Of a stretch of DNA of 14,642 nt, positions 6,840 through 14,330 are shown piece after piece. Positions within the stretch are counted from its first letter, which is position 1, and each line of letters begins with the position of its first letter. The notes beneath the pieces are model-generated. The model was not told the DNA's origin, did not search any database, and saw only the letters and a program-made list of their open reading frames with translations. This DNA comes from Deferribacteres bacterium (lineage in GTDB: Bacteria; Thermosulfidibacterota; Thermosulfidibacteria; Thermosulfidibacterales; Thermosulfidibacteraceae). The translations under genes were made by a program, and so were the position numbers. Location: contig JAADEW010000077.1 in the NCBI GenBank assembly GCA_013153205.1, positions 1-14,642 of the forward strand, read 5' to 3'.

Positions 6840-7817
6840 TTATCGTTGCAGTATTTCCGCCACTTCCATGGCAAAATAGGTGAGTATAATGTCGGCACCT
6901 GCCCGCCTGATGCTGATAAGGGTTTCAAGCATGACCTTTTCGTAATCTATCCACCCCAGCTGAGCCGCCGCCTTTATCATGGAATACTCACCGCTCACAT
7001 TGTAGGCGGCAAGGGGCACTTCGGAAAAGGTCTCCCTTATGGTTTTAATCACGTCAAGATAAGCAAGAGCCGGCTTCACCATTATTATATCGGCACCCTC
7101 CTCAATATCCATAGCCGCCTCTTTTACAGCCTCCCTCACGTTTGGCGGGTCCATCTGATAAGCCCTTCTGTCCCCGAACTTGGGGGCAGAATCCGCCGCA
7201 TCCCTGAAGGGACCGTAATAAGAAGAGGCATACTTGACTGAGTAGGACATTATGGCAACGTCAACGAACCCCTCCTCGTCCAGCGCGGCTCTTATGGCGG
7301 CAACCCTTCCGTCCATCATGTCTGAAGGCGCCACTATATCAGCACCGGCTTTAGCCTGAGAGACAGCGGTTTTAGCGAGCAGTTCAAGAGTGGCGTCGTT
7401 CAGCACATCCCCATCCTTCACCAGCCCGCAGTGTCCGTGGCTTGTGTATTCACACAGACACACATCGGTAATCACGAGAATGTCAGGCACAGCGTCTTTA
7501 ACCGCCTTTGTTGCCTGCTGGATTATGCCGTTTTCGTCGTAAGCTCCGGAACCTATGGGGTCTTTTTTGTCCGGGATGCCGAAAAGTATCACAGCAGGAA
7601 TTCCCAGCTCGCAAGCCCTTTTTACCTCAGGAATGAGCCTGTCAATGGAAAGCTGATAAACCCCCGGCATTGATTCAATGGGATTCTTAACATCTTTGCC
7701 GTGGATAACAAAAAAGGGCTGAATCAGGTCATCAACGGAAAGCCTGGTCTCTCTCACCATGCGCCTGATGTTCTCATTTTTTCTCAATCTTCTCGGTCTG
7801 TGAACGGGAAAAGCCAT
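6840..7817 (-). CDS. hemB: Delta-aminolevulinic acid dehydratase (porphobilinogen synthase)
   Basis: A 325-residue enzyme that condenses two 5-aminolevulinate molecules to porphobilinogen in heme and other tetrapyrrole synthesis. The Schiff-base lysines are visible: K195 in YSVKYASSYYGPFRDA (192-207) and K248 in MVKPALAYLD (246-255). The metal site is CLCEYTSHGHC (120-130), with C120, C122 and C130, so this is the zinc-cysteine form and not the Asp-rich magnesium form. Length and start are as in the family. AGGAGGGG precedes the ATG. It is divergent from icd and upstream of acn on the same strand with no clear terminator, so partial cotranscription with acn is possible. A weak promoter with TATACT (7855-7850) lies in the 145-bp divergent gap. 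Confidence 0.96.
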   Translation of the reverse strand: MAFPVHRPRRLRKNENIRRMVRETRLSVDDLIQPFFVIHGKDVKNPIESMPGVYQLSIDRLIPEVKRACELGIPAVILFGIPDKKDPIGSGAYDENGIIQQATKAVKDAVPDILVITDVCLCEYTSHGHCGLVKDGDVLNDATLELLAKTAVSQAKAGADIVAPSDMMDGRVAAIRAALDEEGFVDVAIMSYSVKYASSYYGPFRDAADSAPKFGDRRAYQMDPPNVREAVKEAAMDIEEGADIIMVKPALAYLDVIKTIRETFSEVPLAAYNVSGEYSMIKAAAQLGWIDYEKVMLETLISIRRAGADIILTYFAMEVAEILQR

Positions 7818-7889
7818 CTCACCCCTCCTAAAGCAAGTCTAACTGAATTAGTATAATATAAGAGGCGGATAAACAAGCTCCTGTTTTTA

Positions 7890-7918
7890 TTGACAATTGG
7901 GCTTTTGTTATTTTTAAT
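7890..7918 (+). promoter_or_regulatory. Predicted sigma-70-type promoter of icd
   Basis: A consensus TTGACA (7890-7895) and TTTAAT (7913-7918) are separated by 17 bases, 44 bp before the icd start codon. This is the strongest promoter-like sequence in the window. Just downstream, at 7930-7940, lies TTGTGAACAAA, whose TTGTGAA half-site is shared with the acn palindrome. A regulator could bind there. Confidence 0.7.
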
Positions 7919-7962
7919 AAAACCGCAATTTGTGAACAAAATCATTTTAAGGGGGAGTTCTT

Positions 7963-10197
7963 ATGGAGAAAAAGCCCATAATCTGGACAAAGACCGACGA
8001 AGCACCGTATCTGGCAACTTTTTCCCTGCTTCCTATAGTGAAGCAGTATGTTAAGACCGCTGGACTTGAAGTGGTGTTGAAAGACATTTCCCTTGCGGGA
8101 AGGACCCTCGCCGCCTTTCCCGAATACCTGAGGGAAGACCAGAGGGTGCCTGACGACTTAGCAGAGCTGGGCAGACTCGTTAACGAACCCGGCTCCAACA
8201 TCATCAAGCTTCCCAACATAAGTGCTACCGTGCCTCAGCTTAAGGACACCATAGCCGAGCTCAGGAGAAAAGGCTACATGGTGCCCGAATATCCCGAAGA
8301 CCCGAAAACCGAAGAAGAGAAAAAGATAAAAGAGAGATACGACACCAAGGTGGTGGGAAGCGTTGTTAACCCCATTATCAGGCAGGGCAACAACATCAGA
8401 AGGGTGCCCGAACCGGTGAAGGAAGCCGCGAGGAAAGCTCCTGACCTTATGGGACTTCCGCTGAAGCCCTGGCCCAAGGATTCCAAATGTCATGTCTCCT
8501 ACATGAGCAAAGGTGATTTCTATGAGTCTGAAAAGTCTGTTACCGTGCCCAAAGACACCAAGGTAACCATCCAGTTTGTTGATGAAAACGGAAACGTGAC
8601 CGACCTCAAGGAAGTGCCGCTCACAGCCGGGGAAGTCTTTGACGGAAGCTTCATGGATGTGAGGGAGCTTCAGAAATTCTTTGAGGAACAGCTTGAGGAC
8701 GCAAAGAAGAAAGACGTTCTCTTCTCCCTGCACCTCAAAGCCACCATGATGAAGGTCTCTGACCCGCCAATCTTTGGATACTGCATCAAGGCTCTTCTGA
8801 AAGATGTCTATGAAAAATACGGCGACCTTCTGGAAGAGATAGGCTTCAACCCCAACAACGGACTGGTTGACCTTGAAGAGAAGATGAAAAAGCTTCCCGA
8901 AGACAAAAGGAAAGAGCTTGAAGCCGCCATCAAAGAGGCTTTTGAGAAGGGTCCCAAGATGTATATGGTGGACTCTGACAAAGGCATCACCAACCTCCAC
9001 GCACCCAACCTCGTCATCATAGACGCCTCAATGCCCGTAATAATCAGAGACGGCGGGAAAGCATGGGGACCTGACGGAAAACAGCACGACGCCAAGTGCG
9101 TCATACCTGACAGGTGCTACGCCCCCATATACGAGGAGATTATAGAAGACTGCAAGAAAAACGGTGCCTTTGACAGGACCACCATGGGCACCGTGATAAA
9201 CATCGGCCTTATGGCTATGAAAGCCGAGGAATACGGCTCCCATGACAAGACCTTCTTCGCTCCCACAAACGGCACATTCAGGGTGGTGGACGAGGAAGGC
9301 AACGTCCTTATGGAGCACAAGGTTGGAAAAGACGACATCTGGAGAGGCTGTCAGGTTAAAGACATAGCCGTGAAGGACTGGGTCAAGCTCGCCGTTGAGC
9401 TTGGAAGGAGCACTGGATACTATGTTGTCTTCTGGCTGGATAAGAACAGAGCTCACCACGCAGAGCTTATCAAGAAGGTGGAAACCTACCTCAAAGACCA
9501 CGACACAAGCGGTATTGACATAAGGATTCTCAGCCCCGCAGAAGCCATGAAGTTCACCTGCGAGAAGGTGAGAAAAGGCGAGAACGTGATTGCCGTTACC
9601 GGAAACGTGTTGAGGGACTACCTCACCGACCTCTTCCCCATTCTTGAAGTGGGAACGAGCGCCAAGATGCTCTCTGTGATTCCACAGCTTGCAGGCGGAA
9701 AGCTCTTTGAGGCAGGAGCAGGTGGTTCCGCTCCCAAACACGTCCAGCAGTTCCTCAAAGAGGGACACCTGAGGTGGGACTCCATAGCGGAATTCACCGC
9801 TCTGGCGGCGTCATTAGAGTTTGCCGCGGAGCTCACAGGAAACAAGAAGGCAGAAGTCCTTGCCAAGACTGCAAACGAGGGTATCAGAGGCGTTTTAGAG
9901 AATCAGAAGTGGCCCGGCAGAAAAGTGGGACAGCTTGACACAAGGGGAGAGCACTTCTACTTCGCCCTTTACTGGGCTAAAGCGCTGGCAGAGCAGAACG
10001 AGGACGAGGAGCTCAAGAAGATATTCACCGATGTTTACAAGAAGCTTGCCGAAAACGAGCAGAAGATACTGGAAGAGATAGCGGCAACGGAAGGCAAACC
10101 TGTGGACATTGACGGCTACTACTTCCCCGACGAGTCAAAAGTGGAAAAGGTTATGCGTCCCAGCCCCACCTTCAACGCTATTATAGACTCCATATAA
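7963..10197 (+). CDS. icd: Isocitrate dehydrogenase, NADP-dependent, monomeric type
   Basis: A 744-residue protein of the monomeric IDH family, unrelated in architecture to the common 45-kDa homodimeric enzymes. It oxidatively decarboxylates isocitrate to 2-oxoglutarate with NADP (or reductively carboxylates in reverse). The substrate motif GSVVNPIIRQGNNIRR (132-147) keeps S133, N136, R140 and R146, equivalent to S132, N135, R139 and R145 of the Azotobacter enzyme. Also present are ATMMKVSDP, EEYGSHDKTF, FWLDKNRAHHAE, TGNVLRDYLTDLFPILE and GAGGSAPKHVQQF, all family hallmarks. Length is typical (about 740). GGGGGAG (7951-7957) sets the start. It has its own strong promoter, is divergent from hemB and faces the FetB-like gene, with which it shares a terminator. 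It supplies the step after aconitase missing from the minus-strand TCA string. Confidence 0.96.
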   Translation: MEKKPIIWTKTDEAPYLATFSLLPIVKQYVKTAGLEVVLKDISLAGRTLAAFPEYLREDQRVPDDLAELGRLVNEPGSNIIKLPNISATVPQLKDTIAELRRKGYMVPEYPEDPKTEEEKKIKERYDTKVVGSVVNPIIRQGNNIRRVPEPVKEAARKAPDLMGLPLKPWPKDSKCHVSYMSKGDFYESEKSVTVPKDTKVTIQFVDENGNVTDLKEVPLTAGEVFDGSFMDVRELQKFFEEQLEDAKKKDVLFSLHLKATMMKVSDPPIFGYCIKALLKDVYEKYGDLLEEIGFNPNNGLVDLEEKMKKLPEDKRKELEAAIKEAFEKGPKMYMVDSDKGITNLHAPNLVIIDASMPVIIRDGGKAWGPDGKQHDAKCVIPDRCYAPIYEEIIEDCKKNGAFDRTTMGTVINIGLMAMKAEEYGSHDKTFFAPTNGTFRVVDEEGNVLMEHKVGKDDIWRGCQVKDIAVKDWVKLAVELGRSTGYYVVFWLDKNRAHHAELIKKVETYLKDHDTSGIDIRILSPAEAMKFTCEKVRKGENVIAVTGNVLRDYLTDLFPILEVGTSAKMLSVIPQLAGGKLFEAGAGGSAPKHVQQFLKEGHLRWDSIAEFTALAASLEFAAELTGNKKAEVLAKTANEGIRGVLENQKWPGRKVGQLDTRGEHFYFALYWAKALAEQNEDEELKKIFTDVYKKLAENEQKILEEIAATEGKPVDIDGYYFPDESKVEKVMRPSPTFNAIIDSI

Positions 10198-10205
10198 AAA
10201 CAGCC

Positions 10206-10231
10206 GGGGAGGGGTTATCCCCTCCCCTTTT
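10206..10231. terminator. Bidirectional intrinsic terminator shared by icd and the FetB-like gene
   Basis: GGGGAGGGG (10206-10214) pairs perfectly with CCCCTCCCC (10219-10227) around a TTAT loop. It is followed by TTTT on the plus strand, and on the minus strand by GGCTG and then TTTTT. It begins 8 bases after the icd stop. The TAA stop of the convergent permease (10217-10215) lies in the loop, so the last permease codons form one arm. Confidence 0.88.
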
Positions 10232-11018
10232 CAAACACATCGCTTTTCAAGTTTCCGTATTCATCAAAGGCAAACCTTTTGGTGATGAAAAGGCACAATA
10301 TCACGCTTACATTCACAGATACAAACACGGCTATCACTATTGCCATCTGATACTTCACCGCCACCAGAGGAGAGGCACCTCCCAGTATCTGCCCGGTCAT
10401 CATACCGGGAATGGAGACTATCCCCATGGTTGCCATGGTGGCAATTATGGGCTTCACGGAAAGCTCAAGTGAACTGCCTATGTAGGGAATGAGCGCCTCA
10501 AAAAAGCTCCCTAAAGTTACAACTCTGTAAATAAGCCTGTCTTTCTCCCTTGACAGGGTCTTGTAAAAGTCCGAAACGGATATAATGACCCCTCTCAAAG
10601 AGTTTCCCAGTATCATGCCGCCTATAACGATGAAATACTTGGCTGAAAAGACATTCTTTATATTGATAACGAATGCGTTGAACGCAAGGGTCACCATGTA
10701 GATTGTGAAGAGATAGGAGAAGAAAACCGGGGCAAAGAACAATCTTTTGTTGAGCCGGGAGGACTTCACAGCCTGAAAGGTTGCCGCAACAATCATAACG
10801 CAAAGCCAGCCCACATTCACCAGAGCGTTATCATAGGCGAAAAGATACTTCAGGTATATTCCCATAAGGGTGAGCTGAACTGCCATTCTAAAAGCGGCTG
10901 TGAGAAGTTCCTTCACCAGCCTGATTTTGAGATAAATGTATAAGGCAACAGGAACCGCCAGCGTTAAAAAGACGAAAACCATTGAATAAAGCGGTATGTC
11001 TTTTACCTGATGCGCCAT
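10215..11018 (-). CDS. fetB: ABC transporter permease, FetB/UPF0014 family
   Basis: A 267-residue, very hydrophobic protein with about seven membrane segments (roughly 11-31, 40-60, 67-84, 94-118, 127-147, 189-209 and 222-245). The segment GIVSIPGMMTGQILGGASP (199-217) is the hallmark of the UPF0014/YbbM (FetB) family, and LRGVIISVSDFY (141-152) also fits. E. coli FetAB is reported to export iron and to protect against oxidative stress. The substrate here is inferred from homology only. The start at 11018 overlaps the ATPase gene by 16 bp, as expected for the two halves of one transporter. The gene ends inside a bidirectional terminator. It is the third member of the apparent cas6-ATPase-permease operon. 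Confidence 0.88.
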   Translation of the reverse strand: MAHQVKDIPLYSMVFVFLTLAVPVALYIYLKIRLVKELLTAAFRMAVQLTLMGIYLKYLFAYDNALVNVGWLCVMIVAATFQAVKSSRLNKRLFFAPVFFSYLFTIYMVTLAFNAFVINIKNVFSAKYFIVIGGMILGNSLRGVIISVSDFYKTLSREKDRLIYRVVTLGSFFEALIPYIGSSLELSVKPIIATMATMGIVSIPGMMTGQILGGASPLVAVKYQMAIVIAVFVSVNVSVILCLFITKRFAFDEYGNLKSDVFEKGRG

Positions 11019-11656
11019 CCTCCCTCCGCAAGCTCAAGGACCTTCAGGTTATCAAGCCTCTCCCAGACCTCGTCGTGAGAGACCACCACAAGGCTTTTCT
11101 CCAGCCGCCTCATGTGGTCCACTATCCTGCCTTTAAGCTCCTCATCAAGGGCTGAGGTGGGTTCATCAAAAAGCAAAATGTCCCTTTCAAGGGTGAGGGC
11201 TACCGCAATAAGGATTCTCTGTTTCTCCCCTCCGGAAAAGCTCTCCCAGCGCTTCTCCAGAAGGGAAAAATCCGCATTCTCAAACCCCAAAACCCTGAGA
11301 TGCTCCAGAAAACAGCCAAATCCCAGAGCCTTATTTCTGTTTGCCTTCGCCCTGAACACCTCCTCCAGCTCCTCTTTAAGGAGTCCCGAAAATACATCAA
11401 GCCCCTGAGGCACGTAAGAAAAAAAGAGACGGCACTGTCCTGATGTTTGCGGCGTAAGGGGCACACCCTTTACGGTTATTCTCCCCTCAAAAGGAACAAA
11501 GCCAAGCAGACACTTCAAAAATGTGCTCTTTCCTGAACCGGAAGCGCCCTTTATCAAAAGGCGGAAACCCTTTAAAAGCTCAAGGCTCAAGCCCGAAAGT
11601 ATCTTTCTGCCGCCTGCAGATATGCTTACATTTTCAAGCTTGAGCTCAGGTTTCAA
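11003..11656 (-). CDS. fetA: ABC transporter ATP-binding protein, FetA-like
   Basis: A 217-residue ABC ATPase with a full motif set: Walker A GASGSGKS (37-44), Q-loop Q84, signature FSGGEKQ (140-146), Walker B LLFDEP (161-166) and H-loop H194. It should energise the FetB-like permease encoded by the overlapping next gene. The start is a judgement. I chose the TTG at 11656 because GGGAG lies 8 bases upstream and the first beta-strand (LKLENVSIS) begins right after it. This gives an 11-bp overlap with the end of cas6 and likely translational coupling. The first ATG in frame (11770) would add 38 residues unlike any ABC domain, wholly inside cas6. The substrate, possibly iron, is inferred from the permease type. 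Confidence 0.88.
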   Translation of the reverse strand: MKPELKLENVSISAGGRKILSGLSLELLKGFRLLIKGASGSGKSTFLKCLLGFVPFEGRITVKGVPLTPQTSGQCRLFFSYVPQGLDVFSGLLKEELEEVFRAKANRNKALGFGCFLEHLRVLGFENADFSLLEKRWESFSGGEKQRILIAVALTLERDILLFDEPTSALDEELKGRIVDHMRRLEKSLVVVSHDEVWERLDNLKVLELAEGGWRIR

Positions 11657-12563
11657 TTTCAAAGCTCCCGAACCCGAAACTGGTGTTCTTCCCCACCCCA
11701 ACATATGTTCCCATAACGAGAAAAGGCAGAAAATCTTCCAAATCACCGGAAAAAGAGGCACTGCCCACAAATCCGCTCAATGCGTATCTGCTCCTGTTTC
11801 GGGCAGAAGTCCTCCTGAACCTCACCATTCTCAAGTCCTTTTCCACCACCTGCACGCTTTCGGCTCTGGCTATTAAGCCTTTGAAGTCAATGTCAAGGGG
11901 CTTTTTCGCGTGAAAGTAGGAGAGAATGGATATCCTACGGATAAGATTTCTTATCAACATGTGAAACTCAAGCTCCTGAGGCCTTATCAGCCTTCTGGAA
12001 AACTTAAGAGAGGTGGGCGACAGAAATTTGAGGGTAATGTCTCTTTCAACTTGCGGCTTTTTGTAAGATATAAGGGAAGGCTTTTTTATCTTCTCCTGCT
12101 CAACGAGAGGCTCTCCCGTCTCCTCGTCCTCAATCCCCTCCAGTGAAAGCGAAACCCTTCCGGGACCAAGCCCCATCTTCCCCACCCCCGTGAGAGCAAG
12201 CACCACATGCGGAAAGTATTCGGCGGCATCTCCCACAAGGGTAAGCCTCACCTCAAGCTTTTCTTCCCTCTGGTAGGGATAAGGCACTCTGAAAATAAAA
12301 GGATGTGGAACGATGGGATACTTCCTGAGAATCTCAGCATCCTGAGGCTTGGGCGTTTCAAAGAGGTAGCCGTAAGCGCACTTTTGGTTAAGAGGACACT
12401 CCAGACAGCTCTTAAATCCTCTGGCTATACAGGAGATGTTTCTCAGAGCCCTACCGAATGCTCCTCTGAAGGTGGAAAAAAGCTTCACCGGCAAAGCCTG
12501 AGGCTCTGCAACCTTAAACACCGCCCTGACGCTTACGAAAGGAAGCCACACAAGCTGTGCCAT
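11646..12563 (-). CDS. cas6: CRISPR pre-crRNA processing endoribonuclease Cas6
   Basis: A 305-residue RAMP protein resembling Cas6, which cuts pre-crRNA within the repeat to make crRNAs in type I and III systems. The C-terminal glycine-rich loop GTYVGVGKNTSFGFGSFEIE (285-304) is the Cas6 signature. The N-terminal half has a FRGAFGRALR segment (32-41) followed by four cysteines (C45, C53, C56, C62) and a YGYLFE motif (64-69), a pattern I associate with Cas6 proteins of type III-like loci. The cysteines may bind zinc. The general-base histidine cannot be fixed by eye; H201 or H218 are possible. No ribosome-binding site precedes the ATG. A TTGAAA-N17-CATAAT promoter ends 7 bases before it, so the mRNA is probably leaderless. 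It is divergent from a CRISPR-type primase-polymerase gene and overlaps the FetA-like gene downstream. Confidence 0.82.
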   Translation of the reverse strand: MAQLVWLPFVSVRAVFKVAEPQALPVKLFSTFRGAFGRALRNISCIARGFKSCLECPLNQKCAYGYLFETPKPQDAEILRKYPIVPHPFIFRVPYPYQREEKLEVRLTLVGDAAEYFPHVVLALTGVGKMGLGPGRVSLSLEGIEDEETGEPLVEQEKIKKPSLISYKKPQVERDITLKFLSPTSLKFSRRLIRPQELEFHMLIRNLIRRISILSYFHAKKPLDIDFKGLIARAESVQVVEKDLRMVRFRRTSARNRSRYALSGFVGSASFSGDLEDFLPFLVMGTYVGVGKNTSFGFGSFEIET

Positions 12564-12570
12564 GATTTAC

Positions 12571-12599
12571 ATTATGTTGGGCTGGTGATATTTTTTCAA
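12571..12599 (-). promoter_or_regulatory. Predicted cas6 promoter giving a leaderless mRNA
   Basis: On the minus strand TTGAAA (12599-12594) and CATAAT (12576-12571) are exactly 17 bases apart. Seven bases then separate the -10 from the cas6 ATG (12563), so transcription should begin at or next to the start codon. The -35 directly abuts the start codon of the divergent primase-polymerase gene. An opposing -10-like TGATAT (12586-12591) lies within the spacer. Confidence 0.6.
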
Positions 12600-12600
12600 C

Positions 12601-14280
12601 ATGAGGGCTGAAGAAGCGCTTTCAGAAATTGTGGATTTAATAGAGCGCGGTGAAGACACGAAGGCGAAGCTCCTTCTGAAATACAGAACCTATCCCAACC
12701 AGTCCGCCCGGGATTACTACAGGTGGGGCTGTGCCTGTGAAGACCTCGGCTTAACAAAGCTTGCCGTTGAGTGTTATGAAAAAGCCATCTCTAAAGACCC
12801 CAACAATTCCAGATATCTGCTCGCCCTCGCCGGTGCCCTATATCAACTGGGAATGCTGAACAGAACCGCCCGCATACTTCAGCGAGTTTTGATTTTACAG
12901 GACTCGTCAACCGTAAGGGAATTTTTATCCCGCATCCTGAAAGAACAGGGACGGCTTGGCGCGGCTCTGGCAGTAAAAAAAGAAAGCCCTGAAGAAAGCA
13001 AAGGCCTGCTCAGGTATTTTCCCCCGGACATTGGAAATGTCCATCTGAAGCGCTTTCTGGAGCTGTTCAAAGGAAGAAACATACATGCTGAAGTATCCGT
13101 CAACTCTCTGGGAAAAACGGTTATAAACATGAAACAGGAAAAGATAACCCCGAAAAAGGCAAAGGAGCACATACTCGGAAGAACCTTTCTTATATATTAT
13201 CCGCTCATGGAAGATAAAACCATGAGTTCGGCTTTTATATCCTTTTCGTATCCAGACAGAATAAGAGAAAAGCACAAGTTTTCTCCTAAACTCGCAGACA
13301 TTTTGAAGCAAAATGCAATAAACATCTATTCAACGGTGCTGTCGTGGGAACTTCAGTGCGCACTTGAGAGGGTCAACCCTTTCCATTACAGACTCTGGTT
13401 TTTCGCCGAAAAACCTTTTCACTTCCTGTGGTTTAAACGGTTTCTGGAGACGGTGAAAGAAAGGCTTCCGACAATGGAGCCGGGGATAAGCTGTGAAATT
13501 GGGATACCCACCGAGGGTATTGGAATAGGCTGGCTGGAAAAAGGATTTGAACTGCCACTGGGGATAAATCCCATAACTCTGGAGCGCTCACTGTTTCTGG
13601 ACAGAGAAGGTCAGCCCTACAAAGAGCAGTTAGAATTTATAAAACGGATAATTCCAATAACCTTTGAAAGTGTGAAAGAATTTTGCAAAACTCCCTCCAC
13701 ATTTAAAGTCTGGAGCGAGAGCCATTCAGAGCTAAAAAAGCTGTGTGCGAAGTGCGTTATAATTGACACTATCGTTAAACGGGCAGAAGCGGGAAAGAGG
13801 CTGTCAAGAGAAGAAAAGATAGCCGTCATCCTCACTGCTGGCTTCTTGAAAAACGGCAAAAGCCTGGTTCACAAAATCCTGTCAAGCACCCCCGACTACA
13901 ATTTTTCCAGAATTGAAAGAATGCTCTCTCAAGCTCCTCACAATCCTATAAGCTGTATCAAACTTGAACAGTGGTTCCCTCAATACACTATGGACAGCCC
14001 ATGCTACTGCGTATTTGGAGAAAAGGTCAAGAACCGATATCCATCTCCACTGCTTCACATCAATCCTGCTCTCGTCCCCACAAAAGAGGAAAGGTTTACC
14101 CTGGGCTACTCTGCTCCTAAAGAGCTGGCAATGCATTATCTAAAGCTTAGAGAGCGGCTGACCACAGCGGAAGAGGAACTGCTGAACTTTTTCAAATCCA
14201 ACCCGCACAAAAAGATACGGGCTGGAGAATTTGTAATATACATGAAAGAAGGAAAGCTTATTGTTGAAAAAAGGGCTTAA
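12601..14280 (+). CDS. TPR + primase-polymerase (AEP)-like protein, CRISPR-associated type, probably catalytically degenerate
   Basis: A 559-residue protein. Residues 36-112 form helix pairs of TPR type (for example AVECYEKAISKDPNN, 55-69). Residues 147-350 resemble the archaeo-eukaryotic primase domain of CRISPR-associated primase-polymerases (CAPPs): a FLELFKGRN start (152-160), a HILGRTFLIYYPL segment (190-202), LWFFAEKP (265-272) and ELPLGINPITLERSLFLD with GQPYKEQLEF (317-346). Residues 380-495 resemble the PriL-like iron-sulfur domain: C385 (or C382), NPISC with C452, CYC with C468/C470, then YPSPLLHI (480-487). By eye, the DxD metal-binding acids fall at S214/S216 (FISFSYP) and the catalytic His falls at R264, so polymerase activity may be lost. 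It is divergent from cas6 and followed by a leader-like region, so a role in spacer acquisition or crRNA biology is inferred. No good ribosome-binding site precedes the start, and a leaderless mRNA is possible. Confidence 0.75.
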   Translation: MRAEEALSEIVDLIERGEDTKAKLLLKYRTYPNQSARDYYRWGCACEDLGLTKLAVECYEKAISKDPNNSRYLLALAGALYQLGMLNRTARILQRVLILQDSSTVREFLSRILKEQGRLGAALAVKKESPEESKGLLRYFPPDIGNVHLKRFLELFKGRNIHAEVSVNSLGKTVINMKQEKITPKKAKEHILGRTFLIYYPLMEDKTMSSAFISFSYPDRIREKHKFSPKLADILKQNAINIYSTVLSWELQCALERVNPFHYRLWFFAEKPFHFLWFKRFLETVKERLPTMEPGISCEIGIPTEGIGIGWLEKGFELPLGINPITLERSLFLDREGQPYKEQLEFIKRIIPITFESVKEFCKTPSTFKVWSESHSELKKLCAKCVIIDTIVKRAEAGKRLSREEKIAVILTAGFLKNGKSLVHKILSSTPDYNFSRIERMLSQAPHNPISCIKLEQWFPQYTMDSPCYCVFGEKVKNRYPSPLLHINPALVPTKEERFTLGYSAPKELAMHYLKLRERLTTAEEELLNFFKSNPHKKIRAGEFVIYMKEGKLIVEKRA

Positions 14281-14330
14281 AAATTGTAAGGTAAAGTTAA
14301 GCAGATACTTGAAAAGGGGATAGGCTCCGA

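Noticed and set aside
8158..9768. Long minus-strand frames opposite icd
   Set aside because: Shadows of the monomeric IDH reading frame. The sense gene is unambiguous over its whole length.
11657..11770. ATG start of the FetA-like ATPase inside cas6
   Set aside because: The extra 38 residues precede the first ABC beta-strand, have no family counterpart and are entirely in the cas6 coding region. The TTG at 11656 has a well-placed GGGAG.
12601..14280. Calling the 559-residue protein an active DNA primase or replicative PriS
   Set aside because: The DxD and His positions of the AEP site are not visible where expected, and the CRISPR context plus TPR fusion do not fit a replicative primase.
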